This document shows, in pieces, positions 31,461-38,216 of a DNA stretch of 40,368 nucleotides; positions within the stretch are counted from its first letter, which is position 1; every line of letters begins with the position of its first letter. Below the pieces are notes generated by a model. The model saw only the letters and a list, made by a program, of their open reading frames with translations, was not told where the DNA came from and searched no databases. The position numbers were made by a program, and so were the translations under genes. The DNA comes from VRUE01 sp036271315 (GTDB taxonomy: Bacteria; Actinomycetota; Thermoleophilia; Solirubrobacterales; 70-9), in contig DATBAV010000025.1 in the NCBI GenBank assembly GCA_036271315.1, positions 1 to 40,368 of the forward strand, read 5' to 3'.

Positions 31461-31497
31461 TTTTAGATGTGTCAAACTCTTTTAGACGTGCCTAAAA
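31461..31497 (+). promoter_or_regulatory. Two tandem DtxR/MntR-type boxes over the regulator start
   Basis: TTTTAGACGTGCCTAAAA at 31480-31497 is a perfect palindrome with 6-base arms and a 6-base centre, the layout of DtxR-family metal-repressor sites. A weaker copy, TTTTAGATGTGTCAAAC, starts 19 bases earlier at 31461, so two dimers would bind the same face two turns apart. The boxes cover both possible start codons of the regulator (ATG 31467, GTG 31488). Binding there would block transcription start or early elongation, giving metal-dependent autoregulation of the mntR-mntH pair. Confidence 0.7.
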
Positions 31498-31922
31498 CAT
31501 CAGAGGCAATCGAGGATTACGCCAAGGCGATCTACGCCCTCTCCCAGCAACGCCGCGGCCCGGTCCTGAACGGCGAGGTCGCCCAGCGCCTGAGCGTGAC
31601 CCCGGCCACCGCGACCTCGATGCTGAAGAAGCTCGGCGAGATGGGTCTGGTCGATTACCTGCCCTACAAGGGCGTGACCCTGACCCCGGCGGGGGAGAAG
31701 GTCGCGCTCGAGGTGATCCGCCACCACCGGCTGATCGAGGCCTACCTCTCCGAGGCGCTCGGCATGCCCGAGGACCGCGTGCACGAGGAGGCCGAGGTGC
31801 TCGAGCACTACATCTCCGAGGAGCTCGAGCTGCTGATCGCGGCCAAGCTCGGCGAGCCGAGCCACGACCCGCACGGCACGCCGATCCCCGGTCCTGACCT
31901 GAGTCTGCCAGGGGACGCGTGA
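31467..31922 (+). CDS. mntR: DtxR/MntR-family metal-dependent transcriptional regulator
   Basis: The protein is 151 residues from ATG 31467, or 144 from GTG 31488; the latter fits family N-termini (PKTSEAIEDYAKAIYALSQQ). Next come the helix-turn-helix (VLNGEVAQRLSVTPATATSM with LKKLGEMGLVDY) and the wing, then the metal-binding dimerisation domain (EVIRHHRLIEAYLSEALGMP, HEEAEVLEHYISEELELLIA) with the usual His and Glu ligands, and finally the short DPHGTPIPGPD segment. There is no C-terminal SH3-like domain, as in MntR rather than DtxR/IdeR. With mntH overlapping its stop, a Mn2+-responsive repressor of manganese uptake is the best reading. Fe2+ sensing cannot be excluded. Confidence 0.88.
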   Translation: MCQTLLDVPKTSEAIEDYAKAIYALSQQRRGPVLNGEVAQRLSVTPATATSMLKKLGEMGLVDYLPYKGVTLTPAGEKVALEVIRHHRLIEAYLSEALGMPEDRVHEEAEVLEHYISEELELLIAAKLGEPSHDPHGTPIPGPDLSLPGDA

Positions 31923-33214
31923 ACCGGAACGGGATCGAGGACGTCCTTCCCGGCGAGGCCGCGGTGGCCCGCGCTGCCCGCCGCTCGCTCGACGGCCAGG
32001 CCCGTGGCTTCTCGCGCTTCTGGCCCTTCCTCGGCCCCGCCTTCATCGCCGCCGTCGCCTACATCGATCCCGGCAACTTCGCCACCAACATCGCCGGCGG
32101 CGCCAAGTTCGGCTACCTGCTGCTCTGGGTCGTCCTCGGGGCGAACCTGATCGCGATGGTCGTTCAGACCCAGTCGGCCAAGCTCGGGATCGCGACCGGC
32201 AAGAACCTCGCCGAGCTCTGCCGCGAGCGCTTCTCCCGCCGCACCTCGTTCGGCCTCTGGCTGCAGGCTGAGCTGGTGGCGATGGCCTGCGACATCGCCG
32301 AGGTCGTCGGCGCCGCGCTCGGGCTCAACCTGCTCTTCGGGATCCCGCTCTTCCCCGCCGGCGTGATTGCCGGCGCCGGCGCCTTCGCGATCCTCGCCCT
32401 GCAGCAGAAGGGCTTCCGCCGGCTCGAGGCCGGGATCACGGTCCTGGTCGGCGTCGTCGTCGCCTCCTTTGCCTTCGAGCTCTTCGACGCCAGCCCCGAC
32501 GCCAGCGAAATCGGCCGCCACCTGATCGTGCCGGGCTTTGCCGGCACCGAGAGCATCCTGCTCGCCACCGGGATCATCGGCGCGACGGTGATGCCGCACG
32601 TGATCTACCTGCACTCGGCGCTGACGCAGAAGCGGATCGTCGGTCACGACGACAGGGAGCGGCGCAAGATCCTCGGTTTCGAGCGGGTCGACGTCGTAAT
32701 CGCGCTCTCGCTCGCCGGCGTCGTCAACCTCTCGATGATGATCGTCGCCGCCGCGCTATTCCACGGCAGCGGCCTGACCGGCGTCGACTCGATCGACGGC
32801 GCCTTCGAAGGCTTCAAGACCCTCGTCTCCGACCGCGCCGCGACCGTCTTCGGCATCGCCCTGCTCGCTTCCGGCTTTGCCTCCTCTTCAGTCGGCACGA
32901 TGGCCGGCCAGGTGGTGATGCAGGGGTTCCTGCGCCGCCGCATCCCGATCTTCGTTCGCCGTGCGATCACCCTGGCGCCGGCCCTGATCGTGCTCGCCAT
33001 TGGCACCGACCCGACCGACGCCCTGGTCGCCAGCCAGGTCGTCCTCTCCTTCGGCATCCCCTTCGCCCTGGTGCCGCTGCTGATGCTGACCTCGAACAGG
33101 AAGGTGATGGGGGCGCTGGTCAATCCGCGCTGGCTGACCGGCGTCGCGGGCGTGCTCGCCGCGATGATCATCGCCCTGAACGTCTTCCTGCTGCAGCAGG
33201 TGTTCTTCGGCTAG
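31919..33214 (+). CDS. mntH: NRAMP-family divalent metal (Mn2+) transporter
   Basis: The 431-residue protein has about eleven membrane segments and both NRAMP metal-site motifs. AYIDPGNFATN is in the first segment and GATVMPHVIYLHSALTQKR in the sixth. The first helix reads FLGPAFIAAVAYIDPGNFAT, and NLAELCRERFSRRTSFGLWL and QAELVAMACDIAEVVGAALG follow. The D-P-G-N and M-P-H residues coordinate Mn2+ (or Fe2+), which is imported with protons. The GTG start at 31919 overlaps the stop of the regulator by four bases, so the two are translated together. A long two-way terminator-like palindrome follows eight bases after the stop. Confidence 0.95.
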   Translation: MNRNGIEDVLPGEAAVARAARRSLDGQARGFSRFWPFLGPAFIAAVAYIDPGNFATNIAGGAKFGYLLLWVVLGANLIAMVVQTQSAKLGIATGKNLAELCRERFSRRTSFGLWLQAELVAMACDIAEVVGAALGLNLLFGIPLFPAGVIAGAGAFAILALQQKGFRRLEAGITVLVGVVVASFAFELFDASPDASEIGRHLIVPGFAGTESILLATGIIGATVMPHVIYLHSALTQKRIVGHDDRERRKILGFERVDVVIALSLAGVVNLSMMIVAAALFHGSGLTGVDSIDGAFEGFKTLVSDRAATVFGIALLASGFASSSVGTMAGQVVMQGFLRRRIPIFVRRAITLAPALIVLAIGTDPTDALVASQVVLSFGIPFALVPLLMLTSNRKVMGALVNPRWLTGVAGVLAAMIIALNVFLLQQVFFG

Positions 33215-33221
33215 GGCGGCA

Positions 33222-33294
33222 GGGCGGCCGGGACCCATCCGGCGGGGCTCCGCTGGCGCTCCGCGAGTTCCCGCCGGACGGGTCCCGGCCGCCC
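33222..33294. terminator. Long inverted repeat (25-bp arms) between convergent genes
   Basis: The arms at 33222-33246 and 33270-33294 pair over 25 bases with one mismatch. They include the core GGGCGGCCGGGACCC and its complement, with a 23-base loop that holds GCTCCGC twice. It lies between mntH and the facing receiver-like gene and should stop transcription from both sides. Its stem is much longer than an ordinary terminator and there is no T-run. Confidence 0.7.
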
Positions 33295-33302
33295 TCCTGC
33301 GA

Positions 33303-33626
33303 TCAGCCTTCGAGGAGCTTTACGGCCAGCTCGGGGAGTTCTCGGGCCATGCGGGAGCGGGGGACTACTAGGTCGACGCCGGCCGCTTCGGCGCGTTGCT
33401 TGGTCTCGACGTCGACATGCGAGTAGTAGCCGAGGACCGGGATACCGGGGCCGACGAGCGCGGTGGCGTCCTCGGCGTCGAGGTCGGCGACGATCAGCTC
33501 GGCGCCCTCGAGTGGAGCGGCGGCCAAGCCCGGCGCCATCGTTACGTCGTGGCCCGCCGCCCGCAGCATTGCCTCGACCTTGCTGCCGAGCAGGAGGTCG
33601 GAGGAGATCGCGAGGACGCGGGCCAC
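33303..33626 (-). CDS. Small receiver-like (CheY-fold) protein, degenerate
   Basis: The 107-residue protein starts at GTG 33626, sharing one base with the stop of the gene before it. The pattern ARVLAISSDLLLGSKVEAML, AELIVADLDAEDATALVG, then VLGYYSHVDVETKQRAEAAG and VDLVVPRSRMARELPELAVK is that of a CheY-like receiver with five strands and helices. The acidic pair after the first strand is missing (SSD instead of DD). The lysine after the last strand is replaced (VPRSRM), so classical phosphorylation is doubtful. The aspartate in VADLD is present. It may act as a phosphorylation-independent adaptor. The open frame runs further upstream over the neighbour, which I regard as chance. Confidence 0.7.
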   Translation of the reverse strand: MARVLAISSDLLLGSKVEAMLRAAGHDVTMAPGLAAAPLEGAELIVADLDAEDATALVGPGIPVLGYYSHVDVETKQRAEAAGVDLVVPRSRMARELPELAVKLLEG

Positions 33627-33988
33627 TAGATCGAGCGGCGTTCGCGGAACTCCTCGCGAACGCTCTCGGGCCGGCCCCACATCTGCACGACCTCGGACCG
33701 ACCCTCGCGCACCTCGCGCAGCTGCATCTCGCCGCCGATGCCTTCGGCGTCGAGCTTTGCCAGCACGCCCTTGACCGTCTCGGCGGCGGCGGCGTGGCCG
33801 AAGCTGTGGGCGACGATCAGGCGCCAGTCCCAATCGGCCTTCGAGTAGGGCCGGGCGTTGACCTGGCTCAGCGCCACCGCGCAGTCGACGTAACGACTCT
33901 CGTCGGCGATGCGCAAGTCGAGCTCGAGGTCGGTCCAGTCGGGCGGCATCGCGTCGAGCACCTGCTGGAAGTCCGCTGCCAGGCTCAC
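33626..33988 (-). CDS. Conserved-looking hypothetical protein
   Basis: The 120-residue protein starts at GTG 33988, overlapping the stop of the binding-protein gene by four bases. It has a mixed alpha/beta pattern with strong motifs: PPDWTDLELDLRIADESRYV, then ARPYSKADWDWRLIVAHSFG with HAAAAETVKGVL, then GEMQLREVREGRSEVVQMWG and RPESVREEFRERRSI. Tryptophans and an HSFGHAA segment suggest a folded, conserved domain, but I cannot name a family. No signal peptide or membrane segment is present. Its place between a periplasm-facing binding lipoprotein and a receiver-like protein suggests a shared, unknown process. Confidence 0.75.
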   Translation of the reverse strand: MSLAADFQQVLDAMPPDWTDLELDLRIADESRYVDCAVALSQVNARPYSKADWDWRLIVAHSFGHAAAAETVKGVLAKLDAEGIGGEMQLREVREGRSEVVQMWGRPESVREEFRERRSI

Positions 33989-34950
33989 GGCTGCAAGCCT
34001 AGCTCGAACGCCGCCCCCACATCGAGGGGTCGTTCGAGCAGGCCATGTTCGAGGTCCCAACTCGCCCAGGCTTTGAGGACTGCAGGGTCGAATGGCTTCG
34101 GGTCCAGGTCGGGGAGCAGCGCCTCGAGCTGCGCCTGCTGTTCACCACGCTCGAGGCTGGGCACTTCGGCAAGCAGGTCGTCGAGGGCTCGCTTGGGGTC
34201 GTGGACGGTCAGCTCGTAGCCCCGCGTCGTCGCTGCCAGTACCGATTCGACCAACTTGGGATCGTGCTCGACGGTTTGTCGTGAGGCGACGAGCACGAGC
34301 TCCGGGTAGGGCGGCGCGCCGTAGCGATCGACCTTGAAGATCCGGATCGGCACTCCCTGCCGGCGAAGGGCGACGCCCTCGGCATTCCAAAAGCCGGTCG
34401 CGGCGTCGACCTTGCCGGCGGCGAGGGCGGATATCGCGTTGAAGCCGATCGTCACCCGCTTGACCTTGGCCGGGTCGCCGCCATCGGCACTCACCTCGGA
34501 GTCGACCACGGCTTCGTCCGAGGGCAGGCCGGTGACGCCGACGGTGCGGCCTTCGAGGTCCTTGGGCCGGGCGATGCCGCGGCCGCCGTGGGCGATCACC
34601 GCGGCCAGCGGCCGCTGCACGAGCGGCATCGTTCCGACCAGGTCGATGCCGCGCTCGCGGGCGATGCCGAGGTCGTGGATGTCGAGGATTGCGAAGTCGA
34701 CGCGACCGGCGGCGAGCAGCTTCGGGGCGTCGGTGGATTCGCCCGGCTGGCGAATCGTCAGGTCGACGCCTTCGTCACGGTAGAAGCCTTCGTGCTGCGC
34801 CGCGTAGATGCCGGAGTGGACCGCGTTCGGCGTGAAGTCGAGCACCAAGCTCGCGCCGCTAGGCGCGCCCGGTTCAGCGCCGCTCCCGCCGCAGCCGGCG
34901 AAGCCGGCAAGCAGAGAGGCGGCCGCCAGCAGCGCGGCAACCAACTTCAT
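33985..34950 (-). CDS. NMT1/THI5-like ABC-type substrate-binding lipoprotein
   Basis: The 321-residue protein has a lipoprotein signal with lipobox FAGC at about residue 20, then the NMT1/THI5 (SsuA/ThiY-like) fold. LVLDFTPNAVHSGIYAAQHE with GFYRDEGVDLTIRQPG is the family start; DAPKLLAAGRVDFAILDIHD, RPKDLEGRTVGVTGLPSDEA and AATGFWNAEGVALRRQG follow. Relatives bind pyrimidine or thiamine precursors, riboflavin or sulfonates. No permease or ATPase gene is next to it and no riboswitch was seen in its short leader. The ligand is therefore open, though LDFTPNAVHSGIY favours the pyrimidine/thiamine branch. It is the first gene of a three-gene operon. Confidence 0.88.
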   Translation of the reverse strand: MKLVAALLAAASLLAGFAGCGGSGAEPGAPSGASLVLDFTPNAVHSGIYAAQHEGFYRDEGVDLTIRQPGESTDAPKLLAAGRVDFAILDIHDLGIARERGIDLVGTMPLVQRPLAAVIAHGGRGIARPKDLEGRTVGVTGLPSDEAVVDSEVSADGGDPAKVKRVTIGFNAISALAAGKVDAATGFWNAEGVALRRQGVPIRIFKVDRYGAPPYPELVLVASRQTVEHDPKLVESVLAATTRGYELTVHDPKRALDDLLAEVPSLERGEQQAQLEALLPDLDPKPFDPAVLKAWASWDLEHGLLERPLDVGAAFELGLQP

Positions 34951-35033
34951 AGAGCCCGGGAACCTAATTCATTCGAGCAATATGAGTACACTGGCGCCGC
35001 CCCAGTCGAATCAGGGATCTAGGAGGAGAGAGA

Positions 35034-35792
35034 GTGCAGGAACGAGGACTACCGGCATACCTTGCTGAGCTAATAGGCACCTTCCTGTTGGTTTTCTTCA
35101 TCACCAGCGTCGTGGTGCTTTTCGTCTCGACCGGCGAACAGGCCCAGTTTGGGTCGGACTTCGCGGTCATCGGCCTCGTCCATGCCTTCCTGCTCTTTGG
35201 CTTGATCGTCATGTTCGGCGTGGTCAGCGGTGGGCACTTCAACCCCGCGGTGACGCTGGCTGCCTGGGCGATCAGGCGGATATCGACACTGGACGGGATC
35301 ATCTACATCCTGGCCCAGCTCTCGGGCGGTGTGCTCGGCGCGCTGCTCTGCAAGGGGCTGCTGCTCGACGAGGGACGCGCAACTCATTACGGCGCCGCCT
35401 CGGTCAGCGAACTCCTCGGCAACAACTTCCGGGGCTCGATCGTCGAGGCGGTCGGCACCTTCTGCCTCGTGCTGGTGATCCTCGCCTCGGTCTACTCGCG
35501 CAAGAGCTTCAAGGAGTGGGCGCCGCTGGCGATCGGCACCACGCTGGGCTTCATCGTCATGGTCGGCGGCCCGCTGACCGGCGGCTCCTTCAATCCCGCC
35601 CGCTGGTTCGGCCCGGCGCTGGTCGGCAACGAATGGGGCGGGGTCTGGCCCTACCTGGTCGGCCCGATCGTCGGCTCGTTGCTCGCCGCCGCGGTCTTCC
35701 GCTTCGTGCTCGAGAAGGGCGGCCTGCCGCCGACCGAGCCGGCTGAGCCGGTGCGCCCCCCGGCGCCGAAGTACTCTGAGGGCGCGCGCTAG
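35034..35792 (+). CDS. Aquaporin/glycerol facilitator family channel (MIP)
   Basis: The 252-residue protein has six membrane segments and the two half-helix motifs of the MIP family: SGGHFNPAVTLAAWAIRRIS in the first half and TGGSFNPARWFGPALVGNEW in the second. AYLAELIGTFLLVFFITSVV is the typical first segment. The aromatic/arginine filter has the arginine of NPARWFGPA. Water versus glycerol preference cannot be fixed by eye. The start is GTG at 35034, preceded by AGGAGG and a GA-rich run. The C-terminal tail is proline-rich (PPTEPAEPVRPPAPKYSEGA). Two hairpins follow the stop. Confidence 0.92.
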   Translation: MQERGLPAYLAELIGTFLLVFFITSVVVLFVSTGEQAQFGSDFAVIGLVHAFLLFGLIVMFGVVSGGHFNPAVTLAAWAIRRISTLDGIIYILAQLSGGVLGALLCKGLLLDEGRATHYGAASVSELLGNNFRGSIVEAVGTFCLVLVILASVYSRKSFKEWAPLAIGTTLGFIVMVGGPLTGGSFNPARWFGPALVGNEWGGVWPYLVGPIVGSLLAAAVFRFVLEKGGLPPTEPAEPVRPPAPKYSEGAR

Positions 35793-35797
35793 GAAAG

Positions 35798-35815
35798 CGG
35801 GGCCTTCGGGCCCCG
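35798..35815 (+). terminator. Small GC hairpin after the channel gene
   Basis: A perfect 7-bp stem CGGGGCC with a TTCG loop and its complement lies five bases after the stop of the channel gene. It is part of a double terminator with the hairpin at 35831. It has no T-tract of its own. Confidence 0.6.
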
Positions 35816-35830
35816 ATTCGACTGACTTGA

Positions 35831-35864
35831 GACCGGGCCGGCAATGCCGGCCCGGTCCTTTCTT
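35831..35864 (+). terminator. Rho-independent terminator
   Basis: GACCGGGCCGGC-AAT-GCCGGCCCGGTC is a perfect 12-bp stem with a three-base loop, directly followed by CTTTCTT. It is a classical intrinsic terminator for the channel gene. It sits only about ten bases before the fbiC start, so fbiC needs a promoter close to or within this region, or read-through. Confidence 0.88.
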
Positions 35865-35872
35865 GCAGTAGC

Positions 35873-38197
35873 TTGAGCAGGGTGCGCCGGGTCACCTTCT
35901 CGCGGAACTACACGCTCTCGCTCTCGCGGACCTGCCAGTGCTACTGCAAGTACTGCGCTTTTGCCACGCACCAGGCGCATGTCCGCTCGCCTGAAGAGGT
36001 CGAAGGGTTGCTCGACGAGGCGCTTAAGCGCAACGCCAAGGAGCTGCTGGTGCTCACGGGGGAGCGGCCTGAGGTCAACCCCGTCGTCGCGGCCAGGCTG
36101 GCTGAGTGGGGGCACGAGGACTTCACTTCGTATGTCGTCTGGAGCTGCGAGCGGGCGCTGGAGCGGGGGATGCTGCCGCACACGAACATCGGGGTGCTCG
36201 AGCACGATGATCTGGCTCGACTGCGAGAGGTAACCGCCTCCCAGGGCCTGATGCTGGAGTCGGTCTCAGAGCGGCTGATGGAGACCGTTCACGCGGGATC
36301 TCCGACCAAGCATCCGGCGCGGCGGCTGGCGACCATCGAGGCTGCGGGGGAGCTGAAGATTCCGTTTACGAGCGGGATCCTGGTTGGCATTGGCGAGACT
36401 CAGCAGGAGCAGGTCGAATCGTTGGAAGCGCTGGCTGAGCTGCATGAGAACTACGGGCACATTCAGGAGATCATTCTCCAGAACTTCGTGCCGCATCCGA
36501 AGTACTACGGGCAGGAAGTGGCGGACATTGCTGATCGGGCTTCGCTTGAGCGATGGGGCGCCGGGGACTCCTCCGCTGGAGACCGTCCGGCCGGCACGCA
36601 GCTTGGGTCCGCGGTCGTATCGCTCCCAAAGTCTCCAGCGGAGGAGCCCCCGGCGCCTCTGCCCAGGGATGCCGGATCGAGTGAGCTTCCAGTTCCAGAC
36701 TGGGCCAGTCCTGTCTCGGTCGACGACATCAAGCGCCTGATCTCCGAGTGCCGACGTTTGATGCCGGATGTCGGTATTCAAGTCCCGCCGAACTTGTCAG
36801 ACGCTTGGGATGAGCTGGTCGAGGCGGGTGCCACGGACCTTGGTGGGCTCTCCGCCAACGGCGACCATATTTCGCCCGAGCATGCGTTTCCCAGCCCGCA
36901 TCAGGTGCGCAAGGAGCTGGCGCCGAAGGGGTATGCGCTGACGGAGCGGCTCTGCGTGTACCCGCAGTACATGGACCCCGAGTGGATGGAGCAAGGGGTT
37001 CTCGATGTGATCAAGCTGAAGTACTGGAGCTTCATTCCCCGCAGCGGGTCCGGACGTCGGCGGGACGAGACGATCGATGAGGGTCTGGCTCCAAAGGCGA
37101 TCGAGAAGGGGCGCGAGGGCCAGGAGCTTTCGGAGGACGAGTTGACGGCTCTCTTTGCCGAGACGCGGCCTGAGGTGATTGAGGAGATGCGGGTTGCGGC
37201 GGATGAGCTTCGGCAGGAGCTGGCGGGGGACCGGGTCACGTTTGTCGTCAATCGGAACATCAACTTCACCAACATCTGCGTCGTTGGCTGTGCTTTCTGC
37301 GGGTTTGGGCAGGGGAAGCGTTCGCCGGATGCTTATGAGGTCTCGGAGGAGGACTTTGCCGCGCGGGTGCGCGAAGCGGTGGAGTTCGGGGCAACCGAGC
37401 TCTGCATGCAGGGGGGGATCCATCCCGACCTGACGCTCGAGGAGTACGGCAAGTGGCTGCGGCTGGCCAAGGACGTGGCGCCGCAGCTGCACCTGCACGC
37501 CTACTCGCCGATGGAGGTCCACTACATGTGCGAGCGCTCGGGCAAGGGGCCGGACGAGGTCTTCGAGTACCTGATCGAGTGCGGGCTGGGATCGACGCCG
37601 GGGACCGCGGCGGAGGTGCTCGACGACGGGGTGCGGCAGCGGATCTCGCCCAACAAGCTGCCGGCGCAGCGCTGGGTCGAGATCATCGAGGCCTCGCACC
37701 GCGCCGGCCTGCGCTCGACCTCGACCGTGATGTTCGGCCACATCGAGGAGCCTCACGAGCTCGCCGAGCACATGCGGGTGGTACGCGAGCTCCAGGAGCG
37801 CACGGGCGGGTTCACCGAGTTCGTGCCGCTCTCGTTCATCCCGTTCCAGACGCTGCTCGGCCGCGCCCACGGTGTGGAGGAGATCTCACGCGAGGAGAAC
37901 CTCAAGCACACCGCGGCCTTCCGCCTGGCGCTGGGCCACACGGTGACCAACCTCCAGGCCTCGTGGGTGAAGATGGGCCTCGACGCCGCCACCGAGGCGC
38001 TGCGCTGGGGGGTCAACGACCTCGGCGGCACCCTCATGGAGGAGTCGATCAGCCGCATGGCCGGCAGCTACCACGGCGTCCGCCTCGAGCCCCACGAGCT
38101 GGTCGCCGCCGCGCACCGCGCCGGGCGACCGGCCGCCGAGCGCACCACGCTCTACGAGATCCGGCGCCGGTTCGATCCAGAGCCGCTGGCCGCCTAG
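35873..38197 (+). CDS. fbiC: FO synthase FbiC (fused CofG and CofH), with palindromic insertion
   Basis: The 774-residue protein makes 7,8-didemethyl-8-hydroxy-5-deazariboflavin, the F420 chromophore, from tyrosine and a pyrimidine intermediate. The CofG half has the radical SAM motif CQCYCKYCAF (C21, C25, C28), then GILVGIGETQQEQVESLEAL and IQVPPNLSDAWDELVEAGA. The CofH half has CVVGCAFCGF (C469, C473, C476), MQGGIHPDLTLEEYGKWLRL and AYSPMEVHYMCERSGK, and ends with MEESISRMAGSYHG. Both 4Fe-4S clusters should be intact. Between QNFVPHPKYYGQEV and SVDDIKRLI there is an extra, low-complexity stretch; residues 229-262 come from a 101-bp inverted repeat. The start is TTG 35873 or GTG 35882. GC at third codon positions jumps at about 37.4 kb. 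Confidence 0.93.
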   Translation: MSRVRRVTFSRNYTLSLSRTCQCYCKYCAFATHQAHVRSPEEVEGLLDEALKRNAKELLVLTGERPEVNPVVAARLAEWGHEDFTSYVVWSCERALERGMLPHTNIGVLEHDDLARLREVTASQGLMLESVSERLMETVHAGSPTKHPARRLATIEAAGELKIPFTSGILVGIGETQQEQVESLEALAELHENYGHIQEIILQNFVPHPKYYGQEVADIADRASLERWGAGDSSAGDRPAGTQLGSAVVSLPKSPAEEPPAPLPRDAGSSELPVPDWASPVSVDDIKRLISECRRLMPDVGIQVPPNLSDAWDELVEAGATDLGGLSANGDHISPEHAFPSPHQVRKELAPKGYALTERLCVYPQYMDPEWMEQGVLDVIKLKYWSFIPRSGSGRRRDETIDEGLAPKAIEKGREGQELSEDELTALFAETRPEVIEEMRVAADELRQELAGDRVTFVVNRNINFTNICVVGCAFCGFGQGKRSPDAYEVSEEDFAARVREAVEFGATELCMQGGIHPDLTLEEYGKWLRLAKDVAPQLHLHAYSPMEVHYMCERSGKGPDEVFEYLIECGLGSTPGTAAEVLDDGVRQRISPNKLPAQRWVEIIEASHRAGLRSTSTVMFGHIEEPHELAEHMRVVRELQERTGGFTEFVPLSFIPFQTLLGRAHGVEEISREENLKHTAAFRLALGHTVTNLQASWVKMGLDAATEALRWGVNDLGGTLMEESISRMAGSYHGVRLEPHELVAAAHRAGRPAAERTTLYEIRRRFDPEPLAA
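36557..36657. repeat. 101-bp inverted repeat inserted in frame inside fbiC
   Basis: The arms 36557-36582 and 36632-36657 pair over 26 bases with one mismatch. They share the core CTCCTCCGCTGGAGA and its complement; a smaller stem (TTGGG/CCCAA) lies inside. The element encodes part of a Gly/Ser/Pro/Ala-rich linker in the C-terminal part of the CofG half, and both arms stay in the open frame. It resembles the intergenic palindromes of this window in size and arm length but not in sequence. Confidence 0.85.
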
Positions 38198-38216
38198 CGT
38201 CGTGAGTGGCTGAACC

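Noticed and set aside
34951..35033. TPP riboswitch upstream of the NMT1/THI5-like gene
   Set aside because: The leader is too short and has none of the conserved thi-box elements such as CTGAGA.
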